From: Clostridium sp. UBA4108
GTDB lineage: Bacteria; Bacillota; Clostridia; Clostridiales; Clostridiaceae
Length of the DNA stretch: 8,459 nt
Assembly: GCA_002381695.1 (NCBI GenBank)
Contig: DFXM01000038.1
Location: forward strand, 46,137-54,595
Direction: 5' to 3'
Shown here one piece after another: positions 1 to 5,584 of this stretch. The translations under genes were made by a program, and so were the position numbers. Within the stretch, counting starts at the first letter, position 1, and each line of letters starts with the position of its first letter. Under the pieces are notes generated by a model that saw only the letters and a list, made by a program, of their open reading frames with translations, searched no databases and was not told the origin of the DNA.

Positions 1-6
1 AGAAAG

Positions 7-50
7 ACAACTTGTTCGAGCATAGCGAGTTGTTGGCTTTTAGCTTTTTA
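7..50 (+). terminator. Terminator-like hairpin at window edge
   Basis: ACAACT at 7-12 pairs with AGTTGT at 28-33 and the stem extends inward by a G-T and a G-C pair. A T-rich stretch follows (38-41 and 45-49). On the plus strand this has the form of a rho-independent terminator for a gene ending to the left of the window, which cannot be seen. The stem is short and the first T run is interrupted, so this is a modest call. Confidence 0.35.
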
Positions 51-135
51 CTTGAATAGAACCTTATTAAATCAAGATTTCGAAACGGCTTCTGAGTAAT
101 AATATGTAGCTTGAAAACATTATCTTAAAACATAT

Positions 136-477
136 TTATACCTTTTTAACAAATTCAGATTTTAGGCTCATAGCTCCAAAGCCATCAATTTTACAATCGA
201 TATCATGATCTCCATCTACTAAACGTATATTTTTTACCTTTGTGCCTATTTTTACAACTGATGAACTACCTTTTACTTTAAGGTCTTTGATTACTGTTAC
301 AGAATCACCATCATTTAATATATTTCCATTGGCATCTTTGATAATCTTTTTATCTTCACTATTTTCCTTTTCTGATTCTAGAGTCCACTCATGTCCACAT
401 TCTGGACAAACAAAAAGACCTCTATCTTCATAAGTATATTCTGAATTACATTTTGGACAATTTGGTAAAGCTGACAT
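136..477 (-). CDS. phnA: PhnA/YjdM family zinc-ribbon protein
   Basis: This 113-residue protein has the two-part PhnA/YjdM architecture. An N-terminal zinc ribbon carries CPKC at residues 7-10 and CPEC at 24-27. A basic linker of about 15 residues follows, then a small beta-rich C-terminal domain from about residue 45, with NGN-I-NDGDSV near its start and a conserved-looking SLKSEFVKK end. The length matches the family (about 110 residues). The E. coli relative was named for its position near phosphonate genes, and that name does not prove a role in phosphonate use; the true function is unclear. There is no signal peptide, so it is probably cytosolic. The start is supported by GGAGG at 488-492, ten bases before the ATG. 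A TATAAT-like box lies at 512-517 on this strand, without a clear -35. No phosphonate genes are nearby, so it looks like a single-gene unit. Confidence 0.93.
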   Translation of the reverse strand: MSALPNCPKCNSEYTYEDRGLFVCPECGHEWTLESEKENSEDKKIIKDANGNILNDGDSVTVIKDLKVKGSSSVVKIGTKVKNIRLVDGDHDIDCKIDGFGAMSLKSEFVKKV

Positions 478-782
478 AAATTCATTTCCTCCGTTTGTTA
501 TTGTTAATTTTATTATATGATTAATTCACAAAAACTACTTATTTACTAGAATTATGAAATTTCTCATAGGTTTCTATGATATCATAATCTTCTCTTATTG
601 CCAAATTGACTTTAGCGCAACCCTTAAATTCTATCTATTGAGATATAGAAGCATTCCTATAGATATTTTATAAACTACTTAAATACACCTCATTATCCTT
701 CTTCTTTCCTACAGCATTTTCTGTTGTTACTATTTACTGGTGGTTTATTTTTATTAGCACTACTAACAATTATAGCATTTAA
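478..782. other. Intergenic stretch with a coding-like remnant
   Basis: About 305 bases lie between the phnA start and the hydrolase stop. The part next to phnA holds its ribosome binding site and probable promoter. From 634 down to 539 the minus strand has a 31-codon open frame without a start codon, bounded by a stop at 635-637. It ends in TAA at 539-541 and reads with ordinary clostridial codons (it includes KVNLAIREDYDIIETYEKF). It could be the 3' remnant of a lost gene. Other short open pieces lie between 660 and 780 on the minus strand. I see no terminator, riboswitch or RNA gene here. Confidence 0.3.
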
Positions 783-1679
783 TTACCACTCATTCAAAAA
801 CGATAAAATTTGCTGCACACTATCTTTTCTGGCAATTTCACACTCCACAGGGAATTTGTGTTCCGCTATAATAATCAGTCTAATTAATCTCTTTAAAATC
901 CAACTCATTCCAGATATGTTGCCAAGCAAATGACTGGCTTTGTCATAAATGACACTTTTTACTTTGTATGGATAATTTGATTCCGATAATATTTTCTCCA
1001 TCCGAGGTACCGCCTCGTCAGATGGCCAAAAGTCATCATCCTTAGCGGCAAGCAATAATATATCAGCCTTCATATTTTCAATCAATATGCGTGACTCGTC
1101 AATTGGAGGATTGATATCGTACACATATCTCATAGCACGCCGTAATCCATATCTTTTATCTCTTTTAGCTTCCATTATCAAAGCACGAGCACCTTTATCC
1201 AAAGCAATATTTGGAGTAAAAGATATATCTTTTTTGCGATATGTATATGTTGATTTGTATTTTCTTGAAAAATTTTTGCCGGCACCTTCCATCACATAGT
1301 CAAAAGGTGAAATAGCAATAACACAACTAATTTGAGGACATAGCGATGCAGATAATAAAGCATATCCAGCTCCTGTTGATGTTCCTATTATAGCTATCTT
1401 CTCAATTTTCTGTTCTTGAAAAGATAGCAACCATTTTACTGCTAGCTCCACATATTCTACAGGAATCCCATACATTTCTTTGGACATTCCTTTCCACTTA
1501 TAAAAACCTAGCACAAGAACAGAATATCCTTGCTCAATTAAAAATGAAGCAGAGGATTCTGTTAGTTTTTGACTAATACCTGCGCCACTCATGAAAATGA
1601 TTGCTTTTTCTAAGTGCCTTTCTCCCTTAAAATACGTTCCACAAAACCCATCTTTTCCCAAAGTGAATACTTGCACCAC
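783..1679 (-). CDS. Alpha/beta hydrolase, BAAT C-terminal-like
   Basis: This 298-residue protein is a cytosolic alpha/beta hydrolase resembling the C-terminal catalytic domain of acyl-CoA thioester hydrolase/BAAT proteins. The N-terminal BAAT domain of the animal enzymes is absent, as is common in bacterial members. The nucleophile elbow is GTSTG at residues 99-103 (Ser101). The likely acid is in the DDD-x-WPS segment at 214-220, a motif typical of BAAT-type members, and the likely base is His250 in KASHLLG. A GAG motif at residues 32-34 after the second strand may form the oxyanion-hole region. There is no signal peptide or membrane segment. Translation probably begins at GTG 1679 or the adjacent GTG 1676, behind a GAGG-G-run at about 1683-1690. 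The substrate is unknown; a thioester or small carboxyl ester is plausible. It has long gaps on both sides, so it is probably monocistronic. Confidence 0.85.
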   Translation of the reverse strand: MVQVFTLGKDGFCGTYFKGERHLEKAIIFMSGAGISQKLTESSASFLIEQGYSVLVLGFYKWKGMSKEMYGIPVEYVELAVKWLLSFQEQKIEKIAIIGTSTGAGYALLSASLCPQISCVIAISPFDYVMEGAGKNFSRKYKSTYTYRKKDISFTPNIALDKGARALIMEAKRDKRYGLRRAMRYVYDINPPIDESRILIENMKADILLLAAKDDDFWPSDEAVPRMEKILSESNYPYKVKSVIYDKASHLLGNISGMSWILKRLIRLIIIAEHKFPVECEIARKDSVQQILSFLNEW

Positions 1680-1763
1680 TAACCCCCCTCTCGTAATATA
1701 ATTTAAAATGTCATCTCGTCAACTTCCTATTTGTCTTCCTCCTAAAAGTTACTTATCTCTTTA

Positions 1764-1799
1764 ATTATAACATTTTTTATAAATATTAAATGTTATAAT
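1764..1799. promoter_or_regulatory. 12-bp inverted repeat with a -10-like box in each arm
   Basis: ATTATAACATTT (1764-1775) and AAATGTTATAAT (1788-1799) are perfect inverted repeats separated by 12 bases. Each arm contains TATAAT reading outward, at 1764-1769 on the minus strand and 1794-1799 on the plus strand. The minus-strand copy lies about 85 bases upstream of the hydrolase start and could be its -10 box, but no good -35 is present. It may be an operator over a promoter or only an AT-rich hairpin. Confidence 0.4.
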
Positions 1800-1838
1800 C
1801 ATTTTACTTACGATACGGTATTTTCACCTATAAAAATA
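1798..1838. repeat. Palindromic repeat copy A (degenerate)
   Basis: The segment matches the left arm and loop of the window's palindromic repeat, with CTTACGATACGGT at 1808-1820 and TTCACC at 1823-1828, but with small insertions. The right arm is reduced to an A-rich relic and no good stem forms. It lies 34 bases before full copy B, so the two may be a decayed tandem pair. Confidence 0.4.
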
Positions 1839-1871
1839 GCCTTAGGCAGGTTATATCAAGACCTAAGACTG

Positions 1872-1925
1872 AAAACCTCATTTACTTATGGTGCGGTTCA
1901 CCGTATCATAAATAAATGAGATTTT
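1872..1925. repeat. Palindromic repeat copy B (full hairpin)
   Basis: This is the fullest copy of a 54-bp palindromic repeat. Left arm 1872-1896 pairs with right arm 1901-1925 around a TTCA loop, centred at 1898/1899. Of 25 positions, 21 are Watson-Crick pairs, two are G-T (1891/1906 and 1893/1904) and two are mismatches (1885/1912 and 1876/1921). The arms begin with AAAA and end with TTTT, so a transcript from either strand would end in a strong stem plus a short U run. It lies between the phosphatase 3' end and the hydrolase 5' end. It could be a terminator, a REP-like element or a MITE relic. Confidence 0.75.
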
Positions 1926-1936
1926 TCTATATAAAG

Positions 1937-1975
1937 TTAAATAAGAAGATTTTTGCTAACTACCTTCTTATTTAA
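1937..1975 (-). terminator. Hairpin downstream of the phosphatase region
   Basis: TTAAATAAGAAG (1937-1948) and CTTCTTATTTAA (1964-1975) form a perfect 12-bp stem with a 15-base loop. It lies about 55 bases past the small ORF stop and 190 bases past the phosphatase stop on the minus strand. The bases after the stem on that strand are only weakly T-rich, so it is either a weak terminator or an mRNA 3'-end stabiliser. Copy B follows immediately and may do the terminating. Confidence 0.45.
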
Positions 1976-2029
1976 TTCAATCATATTTATTTATATTCAT
2001 TTATATATTTTAAAACTCTATTATGATAT

Positions 2030-2227
2030 TCACACTTCCTCTTCTGCATCAAAAACAGCTATTCTATCTACACCAAATTCATCTAATTTTGGTTTACATT
2101 CTTTATATTTTGCATTGTATTGGTATTTAAAAGCGAATTTCTTTTCGAATAAATGGTGATGTTTAATTTCTATGTTGTCTAATCCATTGTGACCATGTAG
2201 TTTTAAAGTTGTCATTATTTTCAACAC
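2030..2227 (-). CDS. Uncertain small ORF overlapping the phosphatase 3' end
   Basis: An open frame of 65 codons from GTG 2227, or 61 from ATG 2215, overlaps the last 65 bases of the phosphatase gene in the +1 frame and continues 133 bases beyond its stop. The non-overlapping part uses normal clostridial codons and gives a charged, protein-like sequence (FEKKFAFKYQYNAKYKE, then FGVDRIAVFDAEEEV). There is no strong ribosome binding site; a weak AGG lies just before the GTG, so translational coupling would be needed. I do not recognise the family. It may be a real small coupled gene, the 3' remnant of a gene whose start was lost, or chance. A frameshifted phosphatase tail is less likely, because the in-frame ending looks natural for the family. 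Confidence 0.35.
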   Translation of the reverse strand: MLKIMTTLKLHGHNGLDNIEIKHHHLFEKKFAFKYQYNAKYKECKPKLDEFGVDRIAVFDAEEEV

Positions 2228-3101
2228 AATACCTATAAAATCTTTTTATTAATTTAGCTCTTTGTTCGGAGCGATTCATTGGGAGCTGTTCATCCCTAAG
2301 TAGGTTCTTTCCTCCTATTAAGACCTGCCTATCCATTATATCTTGGAGACTGACATTTTTAGCATTTCTCATCATATCATACATTACAATAAAAGTAGTT
2401 GTTCTTCCTACCCCAGCTTTGCAATGAAAATGTAGCCAGGTATTTGTAAGCAATGAATTAACGAATTTTATAAAATAATCAACCATGTCATTATTAGGTA
2501 TTTCTTTATCTGTTACTGGTATACGCATATATGACATACCGTAGCCTTGAACTAAATTTTTTTCATTTTCAATTTCTTTAGGTATTAATGTTTTATCGCC
2601 AATATATATTGGCTTTTTTAATAATATGCCTTGTAATCTTGTAATTTCATCATATACAACTGCTTCTTTAGTCAAGCCTTTATTGGCCTTGTTATGGTTA
2701 TCTACCCAACTTATCGCTACACCATTGATAAATCCATGTGATTCTTGCCTTAAGTCAACTATAATTATTGGCATAGCATTGCCTATGGATTGTTTAATTA
2801 ATATAAGACCATTTTCTGAAAATTGTCCACTAGCAGATGCATTTAAATTAGCTAATCCTTTTAAGTTTATAAATTTATTATCTTTAAGATTAGTTAAATC
2901 AGTAGTTTTGCGAAAGTGTCTAGGTAACTTTTTTGCATTATCAGAATTTATAACAAGGCGTAAATTATTATTTTGATGTTCATAATAGTGTTCTTGTATC
3001 ATTCCATCATTCATATGCCCGCCATGATGGCCATATCTAAAACTATCTTCAATTGAATTGTAATTTGTAGAGTGATTTAAAGTTATTTCATTTTGTTTCA
3101 T
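2163..3101 (-). CDS. Phytase-like protein tyrosine phosphatase (PTPLP)
   Basis: This 312-residue protein belongs to the cysteine-dependent phosphatases that include the ruminal Selenomonas inositol-hexakisphosphate phosphatase and clostridial relatives. The P-loop is HCKAGVGRT at residues 226-234, with nucleophile Cys227 and phosphate-binding Arg233. Upstream, DLRQESHGFING at 116-127 matches a segment conserved in this subfamily, and Asp198 in VTDKEIP is the likely general acid. The C-terminal helix region carries NFKTTWSQW. Family members remove phosphates from inositol polyphosphates or phosphotyrosine. The N terminus is hydrophilic with no signal peptide, unlike the secreted rumen enzyme, which points to a cytosolic role or a non-classical export route. 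The start has GGAG eight bases upstream. A TATAAT box lies at 3134-3139 on this strand. A strong terminator upstream (3281-3318) makes it a separate unit from the nitroreductase gene. Annotation pipelines may call it a putative toxin phosphatase domain. Confidence 0.88.
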   Translation of the reverse strand: MKQNEITLNHSTNYNSIEDSFRYGHHGGHMNDGMIQEHYYEHQNNNLRLVINSDNAKKLPRHFRKTTDLTNLKDNKFINLKGLANLNASASGQFSENGLILIKQSIGNAMPIIIVDLRQESHGFINGVAISWVDNHNKANKGLTKEAVVYDEITRLQGILLKKPIYIGDKTLIPKEIENEKNLVQGYGMSYMRIPVTDKEIPNNDMVDYFIKFVNSLLTNTWLHFHCKAGVGRTTTFIVMYDMMRNAKNVSLQDIMDRQVLIGGKNLLRDEQLPMNRSEQRAKLIKRFYRYCVENNDNFKTTWSQWIRQHRN

Positions 3102-3201
3102 ATATCATTCTCCATAATAATTTTCCACGCTATATTATATGATATTAACTCACATTGTGCTTAACTATTTCTACCAGTTTTATAGTTTTATTATGGAATT
3201 G

Positions 3202-3255
3202 ATGTTTTTACTAATTTATGATACGGTTCTCCGTAACACTTATAAATGAGGTTTT
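3202..3255. repeat. Palindromic repeat copy C
   Basis: The copy has a TTCT loop at 3227-3230. The right arm 3231-3255 matches the repeat consensus at 21 of 25 positions and ends in GAGGTTTT. The inner left arm is intact (TTTATGATACGG at 3215-3226), but the outer left arm has diverged. A hairpin would therefore pair well near the loop and poorly outside. It lies about 100 bases upstream of the phosphatase start and downstream of the nitroreductase gene. Confidence 0.65.
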
Positions 3256-3280
3256 ACCATTTTATTCTTATGTATATAAT

Positions 3281-3318
3281 GAAAAACTCTTACCTATATT
3301 TTTAATATAGGTAAGAGT
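3281..3318 (-). terminator. Strong terminator after the nitroreductase gene
   Basis: A perfect 15-bp stem (3286-3300 with 3304-3318) closes a 3-base loop. On the minus strand the stem is followed by a T run corresponding to AAAAA at 3282-3286. This is a clear rho-independent terminator about 130 bases beyond the nitroreductase stop. It separates that gene from the phosphatase gene. Confidence 0.8.
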
Positions 3319-3350
3319 CTTAATAACTTATAACTATATTTATCTATTTA

Positions 3351-3378
3351 CAATTTTGTCAAAAACATCATTTATTTA
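3351..3378. repeat. Palindromic repeat copy D (left-end fragment)
   Basis: The 28 bases match 6999-7026 (copy E) at 26 positions. The match includes ten bases before the palindrome itself, so the repeat unit extends beyond the hairpin. The sequence leaves the consensus after ATTTATTTA, and the GATACGG core and right arm are missing. It is best read as a truncated copy. Confidence 0.6.
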
Positions 3379-3404
3379 GTTTAATCTACAACCTATAACA
3401 ATAT

Positions 3405-3440
3405 AAAATTATCTTCTATTTTTTAATATAAGATAATTTT
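3405..3440 (-). terminator. AT-rich hairpin just after the nitroreductase stop
   Basis: AAAATTATCTT (3405-3415) and AAGATAATTTT (3430-3440) form a perfect 11-bp stem with a 14-base loop, starting 10 bases after the stop codon. It is very AT-rich, and the only T run on the minus strand is the end of the stem itself. It may be a weak first terminator, with the strong one at 3281-3318 behind it. Confidence 0.4.
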
Positions 3441-3450
3441 ACAATATTTA

Positions 3451-4275
3451 TTACAATCTTATTACCTTTACATCTTTTCTTGGTACAGTTCTCTTATATT
3501 TTACTCTTGGATAACCAATTACCATACAAGCAACTAATTTTTCATCTTCTCCTTTTTGTAAAAATTCTTCTATTTTAGGGTTAACTTCTACTGCTCTTTC
3601 TAAAAACCCACTAAAATATGTTCCAAGGCCTAAAGAATCCGCCATAAGTTCCATTTTTGCTGCTGCTAAAGCTCCATTTATGACTCTCTTTGCTTTTATA
3701 ACAATTAATAAAGGTGCTTTAAAGAATAATCTATCTTCTCCATCTGGATCTTCTAAAAAATCACTGTACATCTTTTTCCACATGTGTGAATATGTAACTA
3801 ATTGTTTTGGAGTATTTTCATCTAATAGCAATTCATCCGCTCTTTCATTTAATGTTTCTAATACCATTTTTCTAACTTCTTGAAGTTTATCTTTTACAAT
3901 AACATAAGAAACATCTTGAGTATTACCACCAGTTTGAGTAAACTTACCTGTTTGAATTATCTTTTCTATTTTTTCTTCTTCTATATCTTGTTGTTTAAAT
4001 AATCTAACACTTCTTCTAAATCTCATGAAGTTCATTAAATTTTCTGAATCTATATCAAAATTTTCTTTATCATATTCTATAACATCATCCATTGAGTATT
4101 CTTCTTTATCATCTGAAGATATAGCTTTAACTGGACAAATGGCAATACAATGACCACAATTTATACAAGTTTCATTTTTTATATATGATTTTCCATCAAT
4201 CATTTCTATGTCACTTACTATACAGTCTTGTTTACATAAAGTACAACCTATACATTTATCTCTATCTACTATCAT
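3451..4275 (-). CDS. Ferredoxin-nitroreductase fusion protein
   Basis: This 274-residue protein joins a two-cluster ferredoxin domain to an FMN nitroreductase domain. Residues 8-18 carry C-x2-C-x2-C-x3-C and residues 37-47 carry C-x2-C-x2-C-x3-CP, so two 4Fe-4S clusters are expected. The nitroreductase part starts near residue 85 with the FRRSVRLF segment and continues with GNTQDVSYVIV (117-127), the MADSLGLGTYFSGF region (211-224) and the GYPRVKYKRTVPRK end (254-267). This architecture is common in anaerobes. The iron-sulfur domain presumably feeds electrons to flavin for reduction of nitro compounds, quinones or other acceptors; the physiological substrate is unknown. It is cytosolic, without a signal peptide. 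The start follows GAGGAG at eight bases' spacing. Long gaps on both sides and two downstream hairpins make it a single-gene unit. Confidence 0.93.
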   Translation of the reverse strand: MIVDRDKCIGCTLCKQDCIVSDIEMIDGKSYIKNETCINCGHCIAICPVKAISSDDKEEYSMDDVIEYDKENFDIDSENLMNFMRFRRSVRLFKQQDIEEEKIEKIIQTGKFTQTGGNTQDVSYVIVKDKLQEVRKMVLETLNERADELLLDENTPKQLVTYSHMWKKMYSDFLEDPDGEDRLFFKAPLLIVIKAKRVINGALAAAKMELMADSLGLGTYFSGFLERAVEVNPKIEEFLQKGEDEKLVACMVIGYPRVKYKRTVPRKDVKVIRL

Positions 4276-4740
4276 ATAAAATTCTCCTCGTCTATATATT
4301 TTCTTTTATAATTACTTCTATACATCTTATATTATGATATTAGTTTTAATTATTTAACGTATGAAATTTTATAATACATGCTTTTTTCATACTATAATAA
4401 TTTTATATAAAGAATATTTAACCAAAACAAATATCTTCTTAATAGATAAAGAAAACATTTCAAACCCAAATAGCCCCTCAAAACTTTGGTATAAACTGTA
4501 TCAACTATCTAAAAATCACTTCCTACCAGGATTTTCTGTCAAAATGATTCACTTCACTAATAAAGATTCCAAGCAATAGCACAATATGGAGCAGTGCTAT
4601 CATAAATAGACAACTGTCTTAAATTTACTCTTGATACTGATTCCGATAGAACTCTAGAAACTGTACAAAAATAATTGCCTTCAAAGTGATACTAAATAAA
4701 TCTTTAGAATATGCACATATAGGAAACAGTAAAAGCACAA
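4276..4740. other. 465-base gap with decayed-looking coding frames
   Basis: The right-hand gene (MBL hydrolase) ends at 4741 and the nitroreductase starts at 4275, so this gap holds the nitroreductase 5' region. A 72-codon plus-strand frame at 4361-4579 starts with ATG but has no ribosome binding site. Past it, 4605-4673 reads as an ordinary-looking 22-residue frame (it includes NCLKFTLDTDSDRTLETVQ) that has no start and ends in TAA. Another open stretch follows in a different frame from about 4670. This patchwork suggests a decayed gene on the plus strand. A 7-bp hairpin ATAGCAC/GTGCTAT lies at 4576-4600. No known RNA motif was seen. Confidence 0.3.
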
Positions 4741-5376
4741 CTACTCACGAAAATAAGAATTTGCATTTTTCATATCTCTTACTGTTATTGCGTCACCATG
4801 TCCCGGATAAAGCATAGTATCTTCAGGCATTGTTAAAATTTTATGTTTAACTTCAGTAAGCAATGTAACTAAATCTCCACCATAAAAATCACTTCTACCT
4901 ATCTCACCATAAAAAATATTATCTCCTACAAATGCTGCTTTTTCTTTTTCACTATAAAAAACCATTCCATCTAAAGTATGACCTGCCACATGAATAACTC
5001 GTAATATTATGTTAGGATTAGCTTCTAATTTAATCAAATCGTTATTTTTCATATAATTTGTTGCTCCTATAGTAATATTCTTTCCGCAACTAGCTGACAA
5101 ATTCCATATTGGATTTTGAATGTATTTTTTACCTTCCTCATGTATATAAACTGGTATATTTAGCGCTTCACTTATTTCTTTTACTGCACCAATATGATCA
5201 AAATGACCATGTGTTATAAGAATTTTTTCAATTATTAAATTATTTATGTTTATATAATTTAATAATTTATTAGCTTCTGCACCTGGATCAATTAAAAAAC
5301 CATGATTAGTTTCACTATCTATTAAAAAATATGAATTTACTGTAAACACACCTGTCACTGGTAATTTTATAATCAT
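4741..5376 (-). CDS. MBL-fold metallo-hydrolase (glyoxalase II-like)
   Basis: This 211-residue protein is a short metallo-beta-lactamase-fold hydrolase. The first metal site is HGHFDH at residues 56-61 (His56, His58, Asp60, His61). His133 in AGHT, Asp152 in GDNIF and His193 in YPGHG complete the expected two-metal site. The size and motif spacing match the many YcbL/hydroxyacylglutathione-hydrolase-like proteins of Firmicutes. These lack the C-terminal helical domain of true glyoxalase II and often act on thioesters. The substrate cannot be told from sequence. It is cytosolic. The start follows a perfect AGGAGG with six bases' spacing. A perfect short palindrome and a MITE-like element lie directly upstream, so its promoter region may have been rebuilt by the insertion. 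The FrnE gene lies 208 bases upstream on the same strand, and read-through is possible. Confidence 0.9.
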   Translation of the reverse strand: MIIKLPVTGVFTVNSYFLIDSETNHGFLIDPGAEANKLLNYININNLIIEKILITHGHFDHIGAVKEISEALNIPVYIHEEGKKYIQNPIWNLSASCGKNITIGATNYMKNNDLIKLEANPNIILRVIHVAGHTLDGMVFYSEKEKAAFVGDNIFYGEIGRSDFYGGDLVTLLTEVKHKILTMPEDTMLYPGHGDAITVRDMKNANSYFRE

Positions 5377-5393
5377 TCGAATCCTCCTTTCAA

Positions 5394-5408
5394 CTCATAG
5401 TCTATGAG
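5394..5408. promoter_or_regulatory. Perfect 15-bp palindrome before the MBL gene
   Basis: CTCATAG and CTATGAG are perfect 7-bp inverted repeats around a single T. The site lies just upstream of the AGGAGG of the MBL-fold hydrolase gene. Its size and symmetry suit a dimeric winged-helix or helix-turn-helix repressor, but no regulator has been matched to it. It could also be a small 5'-UTR hairpin. Confidence 0.4.
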
Positions 5409-5420
5409 CTTTCTTATTAA

Positions 5421-5550
5421 GGCTGTGTTAGATAACAATGTTTTTATAGGATTATAAATAAGTAGAATCGGTATATTCTTAAGATTGATTTAGTAAATAA
5501 GATAGTGCCAATGCTTATTCAATCAATCCAAAATTTACTCTAACAGAGCC
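5421..5550. mobile_element. 130-bp MITE-like element with terminal inverted repeats
   Basis: The left end GGCTGTGTTAGA (5421-5432) and the right end, read on the other strand, GGCTCTGTTAGA (5550-5539) match at 11 of 12 positions. The match continues with a one-base bulge. The flanks are ATTAA on the left and ATTAG on the right, which could be a 5-bp target duplication with one change. The inside has no ORF but contains an imperfect internal inverted repeat (GATTGATT...AATAAG near 5483-5501 against 5514-5528). Ends starting GGCT-TGTTA resemble those of insertion sequences, but I cannot assign a family. It is either a MITE moved by a transposase elsewhere or the collapsed ends of an IS. Confidence 0.6.
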
Positions 5551-5584
5551 ATTAGTAAAAACAGTAATATCTAATTATTATTTC

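Noticed and set aside
242..433. Plus-strand ORF inside phnA
   Set aside because: Antisense shadow of a recognisable zinc-ribbon protein; no start signals.
724..933. Hydrophobic plus-strand ORF that looks like a small membrane or toxin peptide
   Set aside because: No ribosome binding site, and most of it lies antisense to the hydrolase 3' end. The hydrophobic run is what A/T-rich antisense sequence tends to give.
783..1679. Possible higher GC of the hydrolase gene as a sign of transfer
   Set aside because: Hand counts of single 60-base lines vary from 30 to 40 percent within this gene, and the FrnE gene has similar lines, so the contrast is not reliable.
1841..1866. Small hairpin CTTAGG/CCTAAG between repeats A and B
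   Set aside because: Only 6 bp of stem with a long loop and no T run.
2626..2976. 116-codon plus-strand ORF opposite the phosphatase
   Set aside because: Antisense to a gene with clear catalytic motifs; composition is that of a reversed coding frame.
3145..3170. Imperfect palindrome TTAACTCACATTGTGCTTAA upstream of the phosphatase
   Set aside because: The arms differ by an offset base and the central match is short, so it is not distinguishable from chance in AT-rich DNA.
4361..4579. 72-codon plus-strand ORF as an intact gene
   Set aside because: No Shine-Dalgarno, low-complexity N terminus and no recognised family. Kept only as part of a possible decayed region.
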